A DNA stretch of 64,000 nt, from NCBI RefSeq assembly GCF_039994875.1, contig NZ_CP121196.1:1798001-1862000 (forward strand), in the 5' to 3' direction. Made by a program: the position numbers and the translations under genes. Shown piece by piece: positions 45,717 through 54,570 of the stretch; position 1 is the stretch's first letter; each line of letters opens with the position of its first letter. The notes below the pieces were generated by a model. That model saw nothing but the letters and a program-made list of their open reading frames with translations. It made no database searches and had not been told where the DNA came from. The stretch is from Telmatobacter sp. DSM 110680. Lineage in GTDB: Bacteria; Acidobacteriota; Terriglobia; Terriglobales; Acidobacteriaceae.

Positions 45717-45742
45717 CGGGGCCGCTTCTAACAGCGGCCCCG
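45717..45742 (+). promoter_or_regulatory. GC-rich hairpin between phoH and ybeY
   Basis: CGGGGCCGCT (45717-45726) pairs with AGCGGCCCCG (45733-45742) around TCTAAC. It lies 7 bases before the ybeY start and has no T run, so it is not a standard terminator. It may lower ybeY translation or mark a processing site between the two genes. Confidence 0.45.
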
Positions 45743-45748
45743 CGCACG

Positions 45749-46369
45749 ATGATCCTCTTCGACCCAGACTTGGAAGCCGACCCCTCTTCGCACGTGAAGG
45801 TGCCGAGACGGTCAGAGAGCTCCGCCCGAACCCCAGCCCGCAATCAGCGCATCCCGGCTCCCCGCACACTCGCAGCTTTTTTGCGCGAGGCGCAATCCGC
45901 CGTAAGGCTACGCGGACAGGTCACGGTCCTGCTCACAACTAACACCGCCATCCGCCGCCTGAACCAGCAATTCCGCGGCAAGAACAAAGCTACGGACGTG
46001 CTTTCCTTTCCGGCCAGTGCTCCCGGCCACTTCAAAATCGCCGGCGATCTGGCCATCAGCATCCCCACCGCACAGCGTCAGGCCCACGAACTCCACCATT
46101 CCCTCGCAATCGAGATTAAGGTCTTGATGCTTCACGGCCTTCTCCATCTTGCCGGCTACGATCACGAAACCGACAAAGGCGAAATGGCGCTCCGCGAACA
46201 AAAACTCCGCGCCAAACTGCGTCTCCCTCAAGGGCTTATCGAACGGACAATGAGTTCAGCCACAAGGTCGGATGGGGGACGCGCGACAACGTTGAGTGCC
46301 CCATCCTCGCTGCAGCTTCATCGCGGCGACGGTGCGAAGGCACGAACTCCCAAAGGTCGGCGCCCATGA
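45749..46369 (+). CDS. ybeY: Endoribonuclease YbeY (rRNA maturation factor)
   Basis: 206 residues. The zinc-binding signature 'HGLLHLAGYDHE' (H129, H133, H139) is intact and preceded by 'RGKNKATDVLSFP', both diagnostic. YbeY helps mature the 3' end of 16S rRNA and takes part in ribosome quality control. An N-terminal extension of about 40 residues and a basic Ser/Arg-rich C-terminal tail of about 40 residues ('ATRSDGGRATTLSAPSS') exceed the usual 150-160. The stop overlaps the start of the next gene by four bases (46366-46369). Confidence 0.9.
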   Translation: MILFDPDLEADPSSHVKVPRRSESSARTPARNQRIPAPRTLAAFLREAQSAVRLRGQVTVLLTTNTAIRRLNQQFRGKNKATDVLSFPASAPGHFKIAGDLAISIPTAQRQAHELHHSLAIEIKVLMLHGLLHLAGYDHETDKGEMALREQKLRAKLRLPQGLIERTMSSATRSDGGRATTLSAPSSLQLHRGDGAKARTPKGRRP

Positions 46370-47667
46370 GCTGGTTAACCATCACGCTCCTTGCCTTCGC
46401 CGCACTCGTCGACACCTTCGCCGCGTACATCAGCCGGCTATATTCGGAGTTCGGCAAAATTCTCCCCCGCGAAGTGCAGGACAACCTCGACGAATGGGAA
46501 GAGAAAGTCGAGCCACTGCTCGGTCTCACGCGTGAACATGCCGCCCTTTGCGCCACGGTGCTGCAGCAACTCACGCTGGCTGTGTTCGCGCTTGCGATTG
46601 GATCTGTGCTGTTCGATCGGGCTCCACACGTCGCGCGTCCGACTTATCCTGAGATCGCCCAGGCGATTCTCGTTGTCGTACTGGCAGTCGTCTTCTGCAA
46701 CCAGCTTTTGCCATCCCTTCTCTTCACGCACACTAAGGGACGCTGGGCAGCGCGCCTGGTATGGCCCATTCGCCTGCTGCTGTGGCTGATGACGCCGGTG
46801 ACGGCCATCATTCGCTTCTTCTTTTCCGTTGCCTCGCTTGCTGAAAAGCCGGTTGCCGAAGAAGACGAGCCTGCTCCCGACGTTGAGTCACTGCTTGAAG
46901 CTGGCGAGGAAGAAGGCATCCTCGAAGAGAGTGATCGCGAATTGGTTCGTTCCGCTGTTGAATTCGGCGACAAACTTGTGCGCGAAGTGATGACCCCGCG
47001 TCCCCAGGTCTTCGCCGTTCCGCAATCCATCACCCTCGAACGCTTTCTTGAGATGCTCAAGGAACACAATTTCTCGCGCGTTCCGGTGTACGAACGTACT
47101 CTCGATTCCATCACAGGAATCGCGTTCGCCCATGATCTTCTTCAGATCGCTGATGAGGAAGCGCGGATCCGTACCGTGTCAAGCATTCAGCATCCTGCCG
47201 TCTTTGTGCCAGAGACTAAGCGCGGTTACGAATTGTTGCGCGAGATGCAGCGCGAAAAGCAGCACATGCGCATCGTCATCGATGAATACGGCGGCGTCGC
47301 GGGACTCGTCACCATCGAAGATCTGCTGGAAGAAATCGTCGGCGACATTCGCGACGAACACGAGAAGGATGCGCACATTGCCGATCCACAGGAGGAGCCG
47401 GGCGGAGTGTGGGTGGTTCCTGGCGATTTTCCAGTCGACGAATTGCAGCGCCTCTTTAATTTGGATCTGGACGTCGACGAAAGATATGAGGCGACCACTT
47501 TAGGCGGTCTGGTCAGCGAGATCGAAGGCCGCATTCCGCTTCCCGGCGAAGTCGTGCTTCTTGACCACAGTGGCCTGCGCATTCAGGTCGTCGCCTCCAC
47601 CGATCGCCGCGTCGACCGCCTGCGGATATTCCCGCCGGCGAAGGAAGAAGCAACGGCGCTGCCCTGA
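46366..47667 (+). CDS. CNNM/CBS/CorC_HlyC membrane protein
   Basis: 433 residues. N-terminal membrane domain of three to four helices (about 1-160, 'ITLLAFAALVDTFAAYIS'), then paired CBS domains from about residue 195 ('LVREVMTPRPQVFAVPQSITLERFLEMLKEHNFSRVPVYERTLDSITGI' and 'IVIDEYGGVAGLVTIEDLLEEIVGDIRDEHE') and a C-terminal CorC_HlyC domain ('VDERYEATTLGGLVSEIEGRIPLPGEVV'). Such proteins are linked to magnesium or cobalt efflux; the name haemolysin is historical. It is translationally coupled to ybeY and precedes era, as in many genomes. Confidence 0.9.
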   Translation: MSWLTITLLAFAALVDTFAAYISRLYSEFGKILPREVQDNLDEWEEKVEPLLGLTREHAALCATVLQQLTLAVFALAIGSVLFDRAPHVARPTYPEIAQAILVVVLAVVFCNQLLPSLLFTHTKGRWAARLVWPIRLLLWLMTPVTAIIRFFFSVASLAEKPVAEEDEPAPDVESLLEAGEEEGILEESDRELVRSAVEFGDKLVREVMTPRPQVFAVPQSITLERFLEMLKEHNFSRVPVYERTLDSITGIAFAHDLLQIADEEARIRTVSSIQHPAVFVPETKRGYELLREMQREKQHMRIVIDEYGGVAGLVTIEDLLEEIVGDIRDEHEKDAHIADPQEEPGGVWVVPGDFPVDELQRLFNLDLDVDERYEATTLGGLVSEIEGRIPLPGEVVLLDHSGLRIQVVASTDRRVDRLRIFPPAKEEATALP

Positions 47668-47727
47668 TCGTTCAATCTGGCACCGCTCATCGAAGCCCGG
47701 CATGCCGTACACTCATTCAGAAACGAG

Positions 47728-48861
47728 TTGCCCCAAGTGAAATCAGGATTCGTCGCCATTCTCGGTCGGCCCAACGCCGGCAAAAGCACGCTCATGAACG
47801 CCCTCACCGGCGAAAAGATCGCCATCGTCACTCCAAAACCGCAGACCACCCGCAATCGCATCATCGGTGTGCTGGAGGTCGAAGCGCGCAAAAAGGTTCA
47901 TCCCGCGGCGCAAATAGTCTTCGTCGACACGCCGGGCGTGCACAAGCCAAACTCGCAGCTCGACCGCCGCATGTTGCAGGAAGTCCACGAAGCACTTTCG
48001 ACACGCGATGTCGTGCTTGTCCTGGTTGACGCCAGCCGCCGCGTGCAGGTTGAAGCGGCCGGCGAACCGGGCGATATCACCGAACAGGCACAGACCCGGG
48101 TGCCCCATGTTTCGACTTTGAAACCCGGGAAGGACTCCGATTCTCACGCCAAATCGCAAAAAAGAAAATCCGCATCATGGGCCAGCGAGGACGAATTTCT
48201 TTTCAATCTCATTCGTGAACTGGACTGCCCCGTGTTCCTGGTCCTCACAAAAATCGACCTTGTCGCCAAAGACGTTCTTCTGCCGCTCATCGAGACGATG
48301 ACGAAGCAGTACAACTTCGCAGAGATCATTCCCGTCAGTGCGCGTAAACGCGACGGCCTCGATCTTCTTGTCCGCAAAATTGTCGATGCGCTTCCAGTCG
48401 GAGAGCGCTACTACCCGAAAGACCAGTACACCGATCAGCCCATGCGCTTCATGGTCGCTGAATTGATTCGCGAACGCATTCTCGTCGAGACCGGCGAAGA
48501 GGTTCCCTACGCCGCCGCGGTCGTCATTGAAAACTTTGAAGAAGCTGAACCGCCCGCTCCTCCGCGCAAGAAAGGCCAGCCTCCCGCCCGGCTCCCGCTC
48601 ACGCGCATTGCCGCAGCCATATATTGCGAACGCGAAGGACAAAAAGCGATTCTCATCGGCAAGGGCGGCGCGAAATTGAAAGAGATCGGCACTGGCGCGC
48701 GCAAGCAGATTGAGTCGCTGCTCGGGACGCGTGTCTATCTTGAACTCCACGTCATCGTCGAAGCGAACTGGCGCGAGTCGCGGCCCTTCGTAGAATCCCT
48801 TGACTGGCGCAATCAGCTTGAGAAGCTGGCTGAGAATCAAATCGACGAAATCGACAAATAA
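47728..48861 (+). CDS. era: GTPase Era, with two insertions
   Basis: 377 residues against about 300 for most Era proteins. G1 'GRPNAGKST', G3 'DTPG', G4 'TKID' and the KH-domain tail 'QKAILIGKGGAKLKEIGTGARKQIESLLGTRVYLELHVIVEANWRE' are all intact. The extra length is a Lys/Ser-rich insertion of about 43 residues between 'LVDAS' and 'DEFLFNLI' in the GTPase domain, and about 20 residues ('AEPPAPPRKKGQPPARLP') between the domains' last strands. Era binds 16S rRNA and assists 30S assembly. The start is a TTG at 47728; a GTG at 47737 is the alternative. Confidence 0.93.
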   Translation: MPQVKSGFVAILGRPNAGKSTLMNALTGEKIAIVTPKPQTTRNRIIGVLEVEARKKVHPAAQIVFVDTPGVHKPNSQLDRRMLQEVHEALSTRDVVLVLVDASRRVQVEAAGEPGDITEQAQTRVPHVSTLKPGKDSDSHAKSQKRKSASWASEDEFLFNLIRELDCPVFLVLTKIDLVAKDVLLPLIETMTKQYNFAEIIPVSARKRDGLDLLVRKIVDALPVGERYYPKDQYTDQPMRFMVAELIRERILVETGEEVPYAAAVVIENFEEAEPPAPPRKKGQPPARLPLTRIAAAIYCEREGQKAILIGKGGAKLKEIGTGARKQIESLLGTRVYLELHVIVEANWRESRPFVESLDWRNQLEKLAENQIDEIDK

Positions 48862-48879
48862 GCTCCAGCGCACAACTTT

Positions 48880-50496
48880 CTAATCATCATCCGGGTCAAT
48901 GGCTGGCCCGGTAACCGTCAGAAAGAACGAAGCACTCTTCTGCGCGGGAATCACGCGGTAGGCGCGCGGGGCTTTAAGCGTAAAGAATTCTCGAAGGTCC
49001 GTCGTCGAGCGCTTGTCGGCGAAGCCTAGTTCTCCTTCCGTCAAATGATTTACGCCTTCAATCATCCGCAGGACACTGCCAAAATCATGAGTTTCATTGC
49101 TGATGGTTCCGGCCGGAGTATACGCAGAAATCACAACCAGCGGTACTCGAAACCCCATCTGATAATCGCCGGGGCAATCAGTCGATCGGCATGGCAGCGC
49201 GGACTGAACGCGCGGCAATTCGTGATCGGCCCATCCTCCCCAGTCATCCCACGTAAGAATGATCGCCGTATTGTTCCAGTAATCCTGTCCCGCATCTCTG
49301 GTTCCTGTCGGACATTTACCGTGCGTCCCGATGGCGTTAACAATGGCTGCCACCCATGACGGTCCATAGTAGTCGTTTCCGCCTGCGTGATCTGACCATT
49401 TGTCGTCGGGAGTTACCCAGCTAACCTGCGACAGGCTGCAATTCTCGATGTCTCGCAGAATGTCCGTGCCCATGCCGCTGATGTCGACATTGGCATTCCA
49501 CTCTTTGCCCGTGCACTTGAGCGCAGAACTTGGATCACCGTTGGGATTCACGAATTGCGGCTCGCAAATATTCTTGAACGCCACAGGTGCATTCGCCAAT
49601 GATCCTGCGGTTGCTGCGTAATACTCCCAGCTGATCGAATGCGGATCGAGCACACTGGCCATCGTCTCGTGTCCATGGCAAAACGAACCGACGGGTTCAG
49701 TCGGATAGATCAATGCCGTATTTGCCATCGGGCATTCCTGAACCGACTTGTCATCGAATGTCGAACAGTCGGTCGGAGGAGAGCTGATTTCCGGTGCGAT
49801 CAGATCGTTGGTCGCGTTTTTCGTTGCCAGGCATCCAGAATTGTTCATGGTGTTGAAGTCTTCAGCGACGAACGTGGATTTTGCGTCGTCTGCCGCGGTC
49901 GGAGCGGATGTGCCGGAGAATATGAATTGGTGCGCTGCGTAGCTTGGACCCTGGTTCGTCTGGAACATGTAGTTGGACCAGCCGTAATCCTTCGCCATCG
50001 TGATATACGGATCAAGCAGATGTCCCGGCGTTCCGTCGTAATTGGTCACGTTCGAGTTCATCACGTAGCCATAGGCGCCCCCAGAGGGAGCCGTGATTTT
50101 CCACGCGCCATCGTTCCGGCATTTCTGTGTCGCCGGATCGGGATCGCACATCTTTTCGAAGCTCCAGTGGGAATGCTGCGGCAGAGCGCTCCCCGCAAGT
50201 GGAACAGGTTTCAGACTCACGCGAGCATCGTGCCCGCTTTGATTGGAAATGGCGCACGGAGCAATGTTGTAACAGCCAGTGCTTACAGGAGCAGGCGTGC
50301 ACGCTTCGAGCCCAGTGGCGTTTGCAGGTATCGGGCAAGCTGGAGACAGGTAGTGGAAGAGGTTATCGGGAGTTCGATTCTCCTGAACGATTACCACGAC
50401 ATTCTTAATCTGGGGTGGGAACTGGGCAAAAGTTTCGGCGCAACTGGTGATGGAAAAGAAAAGCACAGACCAGATTTTGAGCATAGAAGTCCCCAA
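48880..50496 (-). CDS. Secreted phosphoesterase (AcpA / phospholipase C-like)
   Basis: 538 residues (ATG at 50484 also possible). A signal peptide ('MLKIWSVLFFSITSCAETFAQ') is followed by 'IKNVVVIVQENRTPDNLFHYL', the metal-binding opening of the phosphoesterase family that includes acid phosphatases and non-haemolytic phospholipases C. Further markers are 'HETMASVLDPHSISWEYYAA', 'TWDDWGGWADHELP' and 'VPLVVISAYTPAG' with 'NETHDFGSVLRMIE' at the end. There are at least ten cysteines, fitting an exported enzyme with disulfides. It should release phosphate or a phosphorylated head group from an organic substrate outside the cytoplasm. No twin-arginine signal is seen. Confidence 0.87.
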   Translation of the reverse strand: MGTSMLKIWSVLFFSITSCAETFAQFPPQIKNVVVIVQENRTPDNLFHYLSPACPIPANATGLEACTPAPVSTGCYNIAPCAISNQSGHDARVSLKPVPLAGSALPQHSHWSFEKMCDPDPATQKCRNDGAWKITAPSGGAYGYVMNSNVTNYDGTPGHLLDPYITMAKDYGWSNYMFQTNQGPSYAAHQFIFSGTSAPTAADDAKSTFVAEDFNTMNNSGCLATKNATNDLIAPEISSPPTDCSTFDDKSVQECPMANTALIYPTEPVGSFCHGHETMASVLDPHSISWEYYAATAGSLANAPVAFKNICEPQFVNPNGDPSSALKCTGKEWNANVDISGMGTDILRDIENCSLSQVSWVTPDDKWSDHAGGNDYYGPSWVAAIVNAIGTHGKCPTGTRDAGQDYWNNTAIILTWDDWGGWADHELPRVQSALPCRSTDCPGDYQMGFRVPLVVISAYTPAGTISNETHDFGSVLRMIEGVNHLTEGELGFADKRSTTDLREFFTLKAPRAYRVIPAQKSASFFLTVTGPAIDPDDD

Positions 50497-50798
50497 GCTG
50501 GCGTCAAACCTTTTTTGAGCCGGTCTGGCGGGATCTCAATAAGGTCTGCGTCAACGATCCAAGGTTGAAAACTTTTCACTCGCAGATGCAGCGTTCGCAG
50601 AACGCGAGCGTCATCATTTCGGTTGTCAAGGCAGTGAGTTGAAGCAATGAGCAGTTCCCGCTCTCTCACAAACGGGATTGTTGCAAGTGGCCTTTGCAGC
50701 CGCCGTCTACTTCACGACCAAGTAGACACGTCTGGCAAGAAATTGACAAGGTTTATGAACTAATCTTCATTGAAATTAAACGGAACGGTAATGGGACT
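50497..50798. other. Gene-free region between the cyclase and the phosphoesterase
   Basis: About 300 bases that must hold the promoter of the phosphoesterase gene (minus strand). No clear promoter pair, hairpin terminator or conserved small frame was found here. Confidence 0.4.
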
Positions 50799-51827
50799 TT
50801 ATTCGCCTCGAACTTTGCCACGGCCGTTACTTTTAACTGCATACATGCGCGCATCTGCTGCGCCTATGATTGCGTGCACCGCGGCATTCTCAGGCGGGCA
50901 TGTTGCCAATCCCACACTTGCACTCGCGCTCAGTTCAAGACCATTGCTCATGCGAAATTTTGTATTCGTAAGTTCCTGATGCAAGCCAGTTGCAAGCACC
51001 AGCGCATCCGCCGGAGCAGTATCAGGCATCAGCACTACGAATTCATCGCCGCCGTAGCGGAAGCACATATCCTGTTCGCGGCTCAGTTGCTTCAAGCGCT
51101 TTCCGACGCGCCCCAGAAGCTCGCTTCCAATCAGGTGCCCGTGGACATCGTTCACTGACTTGAAGCGGTCGAGATCAATGAACGCAAGGCTTACCGGCAT
51201 GCGTTGTCGTCCGCTGCGCTCCAGTTCGTGCTCCAACATCTTGTAAAGATGTCGCACGTTGAAGAGACCTGTTGCATCGTCGGTAATGGTGAGTTGCTGG
51301 ATGCGCGCGACGTCATGCGCATTCTCAATTGCAATCGCCGCGTGATCGCAGAGGATATGCAGAAAGGCGATGGTGTAATCGCTCATCTGGCTTGCGCGCG
51401 GATTCAGAATTTCGATGACGCCCTGGATGCCCTTTCGTCCGCGCAGTGGCATTGCGATCATCGAGCGCACCATGCGCCTGTCCGCGGCAAGTGTCTGCTG
51501 CAAGCGCGGATCGTTATCTTCCGATTCGGGAACAATGAGAGTTTCACCATGTTCCATCACCCAGCCTGCAACGCCTTCGCCGAGTTTCACGCGCAAATCG
51601 CGGAGCGCATCCTCGCCATTTTGTGAAGCGATCGCATAGTAGAGTTCTTTGCGCGATTCATCCAGCATCAGCAGCGTCCACATATCCGCCGCAATAATGC
51701 GTTCCATCTGGTCGAGGATCGTGCGCAGAATTGTGTCCAGGTCAAGGCTCGAGTTGAGCGACCTTGCCAACTGATGGAAGACCATTAGGTCATCGAGGGG
51801 AATACGATTCTCTGTCAACTCGTTCAT
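50799..51827 (-). CDS. GAF-GGDEF diguanylate cyclase
   Basis: 342 residues. A GAF domain spans about residues 25-172 ('DLDTILRTILDQMERIIAADMWTLLM' to 'ILCDHAAIAIENA'). The C-terminal GGDEF domain has the active motif 'GGDEF' at 259-263 in 'RYGGDEFVVLMP', and an inhibitory I-site RxxD ('REQD', 250-253) five residues before it. It should make cyclic-di-GMP from GTP in the cytoplasm, controlled by a ligand at the GAF domain, with product inhibition. No membrane segment is seen. It is encoded alone. Confidence 0.93.
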   Translation of the reverse strand: MNELTENRIPLDDLMVFHQLARSLNSSLDLDTILRTILDQMERIIAADMWTLLMLDESRKELYYAIASQNGEDALRDLRVKLGEGVAGWVMEHGETLIVPESEDNDPRLQQTLAADRRMVRSMIAMPLRGRKGIQGVIEILNPRASQMSDYTIAFLHILCDHAAIAIENAHDVARIQQLTITDDATGLFNVRHLYKMLEHELERSGRQRMPVSLAFIDLDRFKSVNDVHGHLIGSELLGRVGKRLKQLSREQDMCFRYGGDEFVVLMPDTAPADALVLATGLHQELTNTKFRMSNGLELSASASVGLATCPPENAAVHAIIGAADARMYAVKSNGRGKVRGE

Positions 51828-52051
51828 CTCTGCGCCAAAACGGGTGAGTCTCTTCTGATGTGAATTCTGTCACAAGCGCCGGTTCAAATCGTAGACCTGG
51901 AGTGTCTTTAGTCCAATGAGCTATGTACTAAAGTTACGTGCTGCAAATCCGCCTCTGGGACTGCTTCCCAAGGTGCTTTGTAAGCTGCAGCTCATGGAAT
52001 CTGACAGCCTACCGTAATTCAGGAAGGAGGTTGGGAGACGCGCGAAGTTTT

Positions 52052-53089
52052 CTACCCGCCGATGTGGACCATCGAGCGCGATGGCTTCAGAAATTCTGGC
52101 TCTCCGATATGATGGCGTGCCTCTTTGCCATATATCGTTTTTACGATGTAGTCCGAAAGGGCGGTATCGTTTTCGCCCGCACGCATCCTTCCGTAGAGGT
52201 CGTGTTCCACCTGCGAAAACAGGCAGGTTCGAATTTTGCCGTCGGAAGTGAGCCTGACCCGGCTGCAAGCGCCGCAAAAAGCTTGGCTTACTGGCGCAAT
52301 TATGCCGATCTCTCCTACGCCATCGGGGAATGTGTATCTCCGCGCCGTCTCGCTAGCCTCGCGCGCCGGCATCGGCACAAGCGGCATCACGCGGCCGATG
52401 CGCTCAACAATCTCCTTCAGTGGAACCACAATCTCCGGTGTCCATAGCCGGCCTTCCTCGAGAGGCATGAATTCGATGAACCGGACCACCACATCTTCTT
52501 CGCGCGCGAACCGTGCAAATCCTTCGATCTCGCCGTCATTAAATCCGCGCAGCAGTACGCAATTGATCTTTAACGGAGTCAAGCCCGCATCGCGCGCTGC
52601 GCGAATTCCTGCCAGCACTTTGTGAAAGCTCCCTGGAACGCGCGTGATTCGCTCAAACGTCGGCGCATCCACAGCGTCCATGCTGACGGTGACACGCTGC
52701 AACCCGGCAGCCTTCAAAGGAGCAGCCAGCTTGTCCAGCAAGTGCCCGTTGGTGGTCAGAGCAAGATCCAACGGGTTGCCGTTCAACGTGCGCAGATTCG
52801 CTAGTTCCTCGATCAACTCGATCAGGCCGTTGCGCAATAAAGGCTCGCCGCCGGTGATTCGCACTTTCTCAATTCCCAGACCTACGAAAAGCTTGATCAG
52901 CTTGAGATAGTCGGCGATCGCCAGTTCGGGATACTGTGCTCCCAACTCGCCGGTTCTGCAGTAGACACACTTGTAGTTGCATCGATCGGTGACGGAGACG
53001 CGCAGATCATGGATCACCCGGCCGTGACTGTCGATCAGCCGGCGAGTGGTGTCTTCTGCGGCAGGTGCGATTGGGGAAGCAACAGCCAT
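52052..53089 (-). CDS. moaA: GTP 3',8-cyclase (molybdenum cofactor biosynthesis)
   Basis: 345 residues. N-terminal radical-SAM cluster Cys37-x3-Cys41-x2-Cys44 ('DRCNYKCVYC'); C-terminal cluster with Cys272, Cys275 and Cys289 ('FCGACSRVRL...RTCLF'), which binds GTP. 'RITGGEPLLR' is the usual SAM-binding motif. It begins the conversion of GTP to cyclic pyranopterin for molybdopterin. The usual terminal Gly-Gly is present ('MVHIGG'). No other moa genes are nearby. Together with MoaC (elsewhere) it makes cPMP. Confidence 0.95.
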   Translation of the reverse strand: MAVASPIAPAAEDTTRRLIDSHGRVIHDLRVSVTDRCNYKCVYCRTGELGAQYPELAIADYLKLIKLFVGLGIEKVRITGGEPLLRNGLIELIEELANLRTLNGNPLDLALTTNGHLLDKLAAPLKAAGLQRVTVSMDAVDAPTFERITRVPGSFHKVLAGIRAARDAGLTPLKINCVLLRGFNDGEIEGFARFAREEDVVVRFIEFMPLEEGRLWTPEIVVPLKEIVERIGRVMPLVPMPAREASETARRYTFPDGVGEIGIIAPVSQAFCGACSRVRLTSDGKIRTCLFSQVEHDLYGRMRAGENDTALSDYIVKTIYGKEARHHIGEPEFLKPSRSMVHIGG

Positions 53090-53135
53090 GTGTATCCCTT
53101 AAGGCTATACCGTTTTGTCGAGCTCTGCAGGTCCC

Positions 53136-53169
53136 GGAAAAACCTGAGAGCCGGCGCAAAGGCCGGCTC
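53136..53169 (-). terminator. Intrinsic terminator after the small membrane protein gene
   Basis: GAGCCGGC (53148-53155) pairs with GCCGGCTC (53162-53169) around GCAAAG. Read on the minus strand the stem is followed by TCAGGTTTTTCC, a T tract at about 53139-53143. It separates the gene ending at 53204 from moaA. Confidence 0.75.
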
Positions 53170-53203
53170 CCGTTTGGTGCAAGCTGTTGTGAAAAGTGGC
53201 GGC

Positions 53204-53482
53204 TCAGTCGATCCTGGGTGTACCGGACCTTAGCGCCAGCCCCGTCACGCCCAAAACGGCTACCAACCCAACTGCAATCGCGAAGTAGTACGCCATGGGG
53301 TGAACCCAGCCCGGTGAATAAGTCAGGTCCTGCCCGACCCACAGCAGCAGCACTGTGGCAATCACGGCAAATTGGCACGCAATTACCAGCAACGTATGTC
53401 CCCATTCGCGCCGTTTGTCCAGCGCCTCCACCTGGTCAGGGGTAAGGTTGCGCTCTTCAGGGGGAAGAAGGGAATTCGCCAT
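53204..53482 (-). CDS. Small two-helix membrane protein
   Basis: 92 residues: a charged, soluble N-terminus ('LLPPEERNLTPDQVEALDKRREWG') and two membrane helices (about 29-49 and 64-85). No family recognised. The layout, with an N-terminal acidic helix before two membrane segments, recurs in small uncharacterised acidobacterial proteins. The terminator at 53136-53169 follows. Cytoplasmic location of the N-terminus is likely from its charge. Confidence 0.6.
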   Translation of the reverse strand: MANSLLPPEERNLTPDQVEALDKRREWGHTLLVIACQFAVIATVLLLWVGQDLTYSPGWVHPMAYYFAIAVGLVAVLGVTGLALRSGTPRID

Positions 53483-53603
53483 CAGACTCTATCTCCTTGC
53501 GAGCCCTTATCGGCCTCCGGGCCTTGATGCTCACTGTTTCGATTCAATCACATGCCGCCCGGCCTGCGCCACCGGCCGCTTGCGGCCTTTTTCATAGCAT
53601 CCA

Positions 53604-53882
53604 CTACTCGTTCAGAAACGCCAGCGATTGCAGAGTTGTAATCTCAAACGGCTTGCGGCAGCGAACATTCGTGCAGCTCAGCTTGTCGTCCCGCCGCACC
53701 ATGTACGACTGAGCCTTGGCAAACCTTGCCCGGTCACGCTCATCGGCATGGCGAGGCAACTGTGGTCTCTTGCGTCGCACAACCCAGGTGACTTTGTACT
53801 CCCCTGCCTGCCCGCATTTGGGGCAGTTCAAGGTATGCGTACGTTGCTCCGTGGTCTCGTTGAAAAAGTCCCGCTCTTCCAT
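53604..53882 (-). CDS. Small zinc-ribbon protein
   Basis: 92 residues with two cysteine pairs, 'CPKCG' near residue 20 and 'CTNVRCRKPF' near residue 70, spaced as in a zinc ribbon. Between them lies a basic stretch ('RRKRPQLPRHADERDRARFAKAQ'). It could bind nucleic acid or serve as a small adaptor; no function known. The start at 53882 is followed by 'MEERDFFNE', acidic as in many such proteins. Confidence 0.6.
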   Translation of the reverse strand: MEERDFFNETTEQRTHTLNCPKCGQAGEYKVTWVVRRKRPQLPRHADERDRARFAKAQSYMVRRDDKLSCTNVRCRKPFEITTLQSLAFLNE

Positions 53883-54007
53883 GTCCCTCTCTTCTCCGGT
53901 TCTGCGAAAAAGCTCTGTCGTGGAAACTATCCCCGACAGAGCCCTTGCAGATTAAAAGTCTCGGGCACTTTCCCTTCGGCCCGAACTATTCCATACTCGT
54001 CCTTGCA

Positions 54008-54178
54008 ATGACGAAACGCAAGCCAGACACTTTTTCAGCGACCAAGGCCGTTAAGGCTAATGCCCGCGAGCGTGTGGGACAGCCTAAACCCGCCCGCGTT
54101 GTGGTGGACACACCGCGAACAGGCCGTCAGGCCAAGCACAAGCGTAAGCTGGAGCAAATACTTCAGCAGGAGGAGTAA
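54008..54178 (+). CDS. Small basic protein of unknown function
   Basis: 56 residues from the ATG at 54008 ('MTKRKPDTFSATKAVKANARERVGQPKPARVVVD'), rich in Lys, Arg and Ala and predicted mostly helical. It ends 'KHKRKLEQILQQEE'. The frame is open upstream but the basic start fits here best. The VOC gene starts two bases after its stop, sharing AGGAGGAG as a ribosome site inside the end of this gene, so they form an operon. It may bind RNA or DNA. Confidence 0.55.
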   Translation: MTKRKPDTFSATKAVKANARERVGQPKPARVVVDTPRTGRQAKHKRKLEQILQQEE

Positions 54179-54180
54179 TC

Positions 54181-54555
54181 GTGGCCAAAGCAGTCGGATT
54201 TGGTGGTGTATTTCTCAAGGCAAGCGATCCGGAAAAGCTCTCTGCCTGGTATGCGCAACATCTCGGAATTCCTTTGCAGGATGGAGGCTCGCTCGCCTTC
54301 GACGGCCCCGAGTCCATGGGTATGACGGTGTTTGCGCATTTTCCCTCCACCACCAAATATTTTGGCGAAGGTCCGCAGCAGGCCATGATCAACTTCCGAG
54401 TCGACAATATGGACGAACTGCTCGCGCAGCTTGCCGCTGACAACGTCACCATCGATCCCAAACGCGAAGACCATGCTTATGGCCGATTTGCCTGGATATG
54501 GGACCCTGAAGGCAATCGGGTGGAGTTGTGGGAAGCACCGCGATCGACGAAGTAG
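54181..54555 (+). CDS. VOC-family (glyoxalase/bleomycin-resistance fold) protein
   Basis: 124 residues from a GTG at 54181, with AGGAGGAG nine bases upstream. Two beta-alpha-beta modules: 'GFGGVFLKASDPEKLSAWYAQHLGI' and 'MINFRVDNMDELLAQLAADNV', ending 'RFAWIWDPEGNRVELWEAP', the classic end of glyoxalase-like proteins. The last Glu is a likely metal ligand. The enzyme class (lyase, dioxygenase or drug binding) cannot be told from sequence alone. Preceded by the small basic protein. Confidence 0.85.
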   Translation: MAKAVGFGGVFLKASDPEKLSAWYAQHLGIPLQDGGSLAFDGPESMGMTVFAHFPSTTKYFGEGPQQAMINFRVDNMDELLAQLAADNVTIDPKREDHAYGRFAWIWDPEGNRVELWEAPRSTK

Positions 54556-54570
54556 CGCTGGGTGTTTCCA

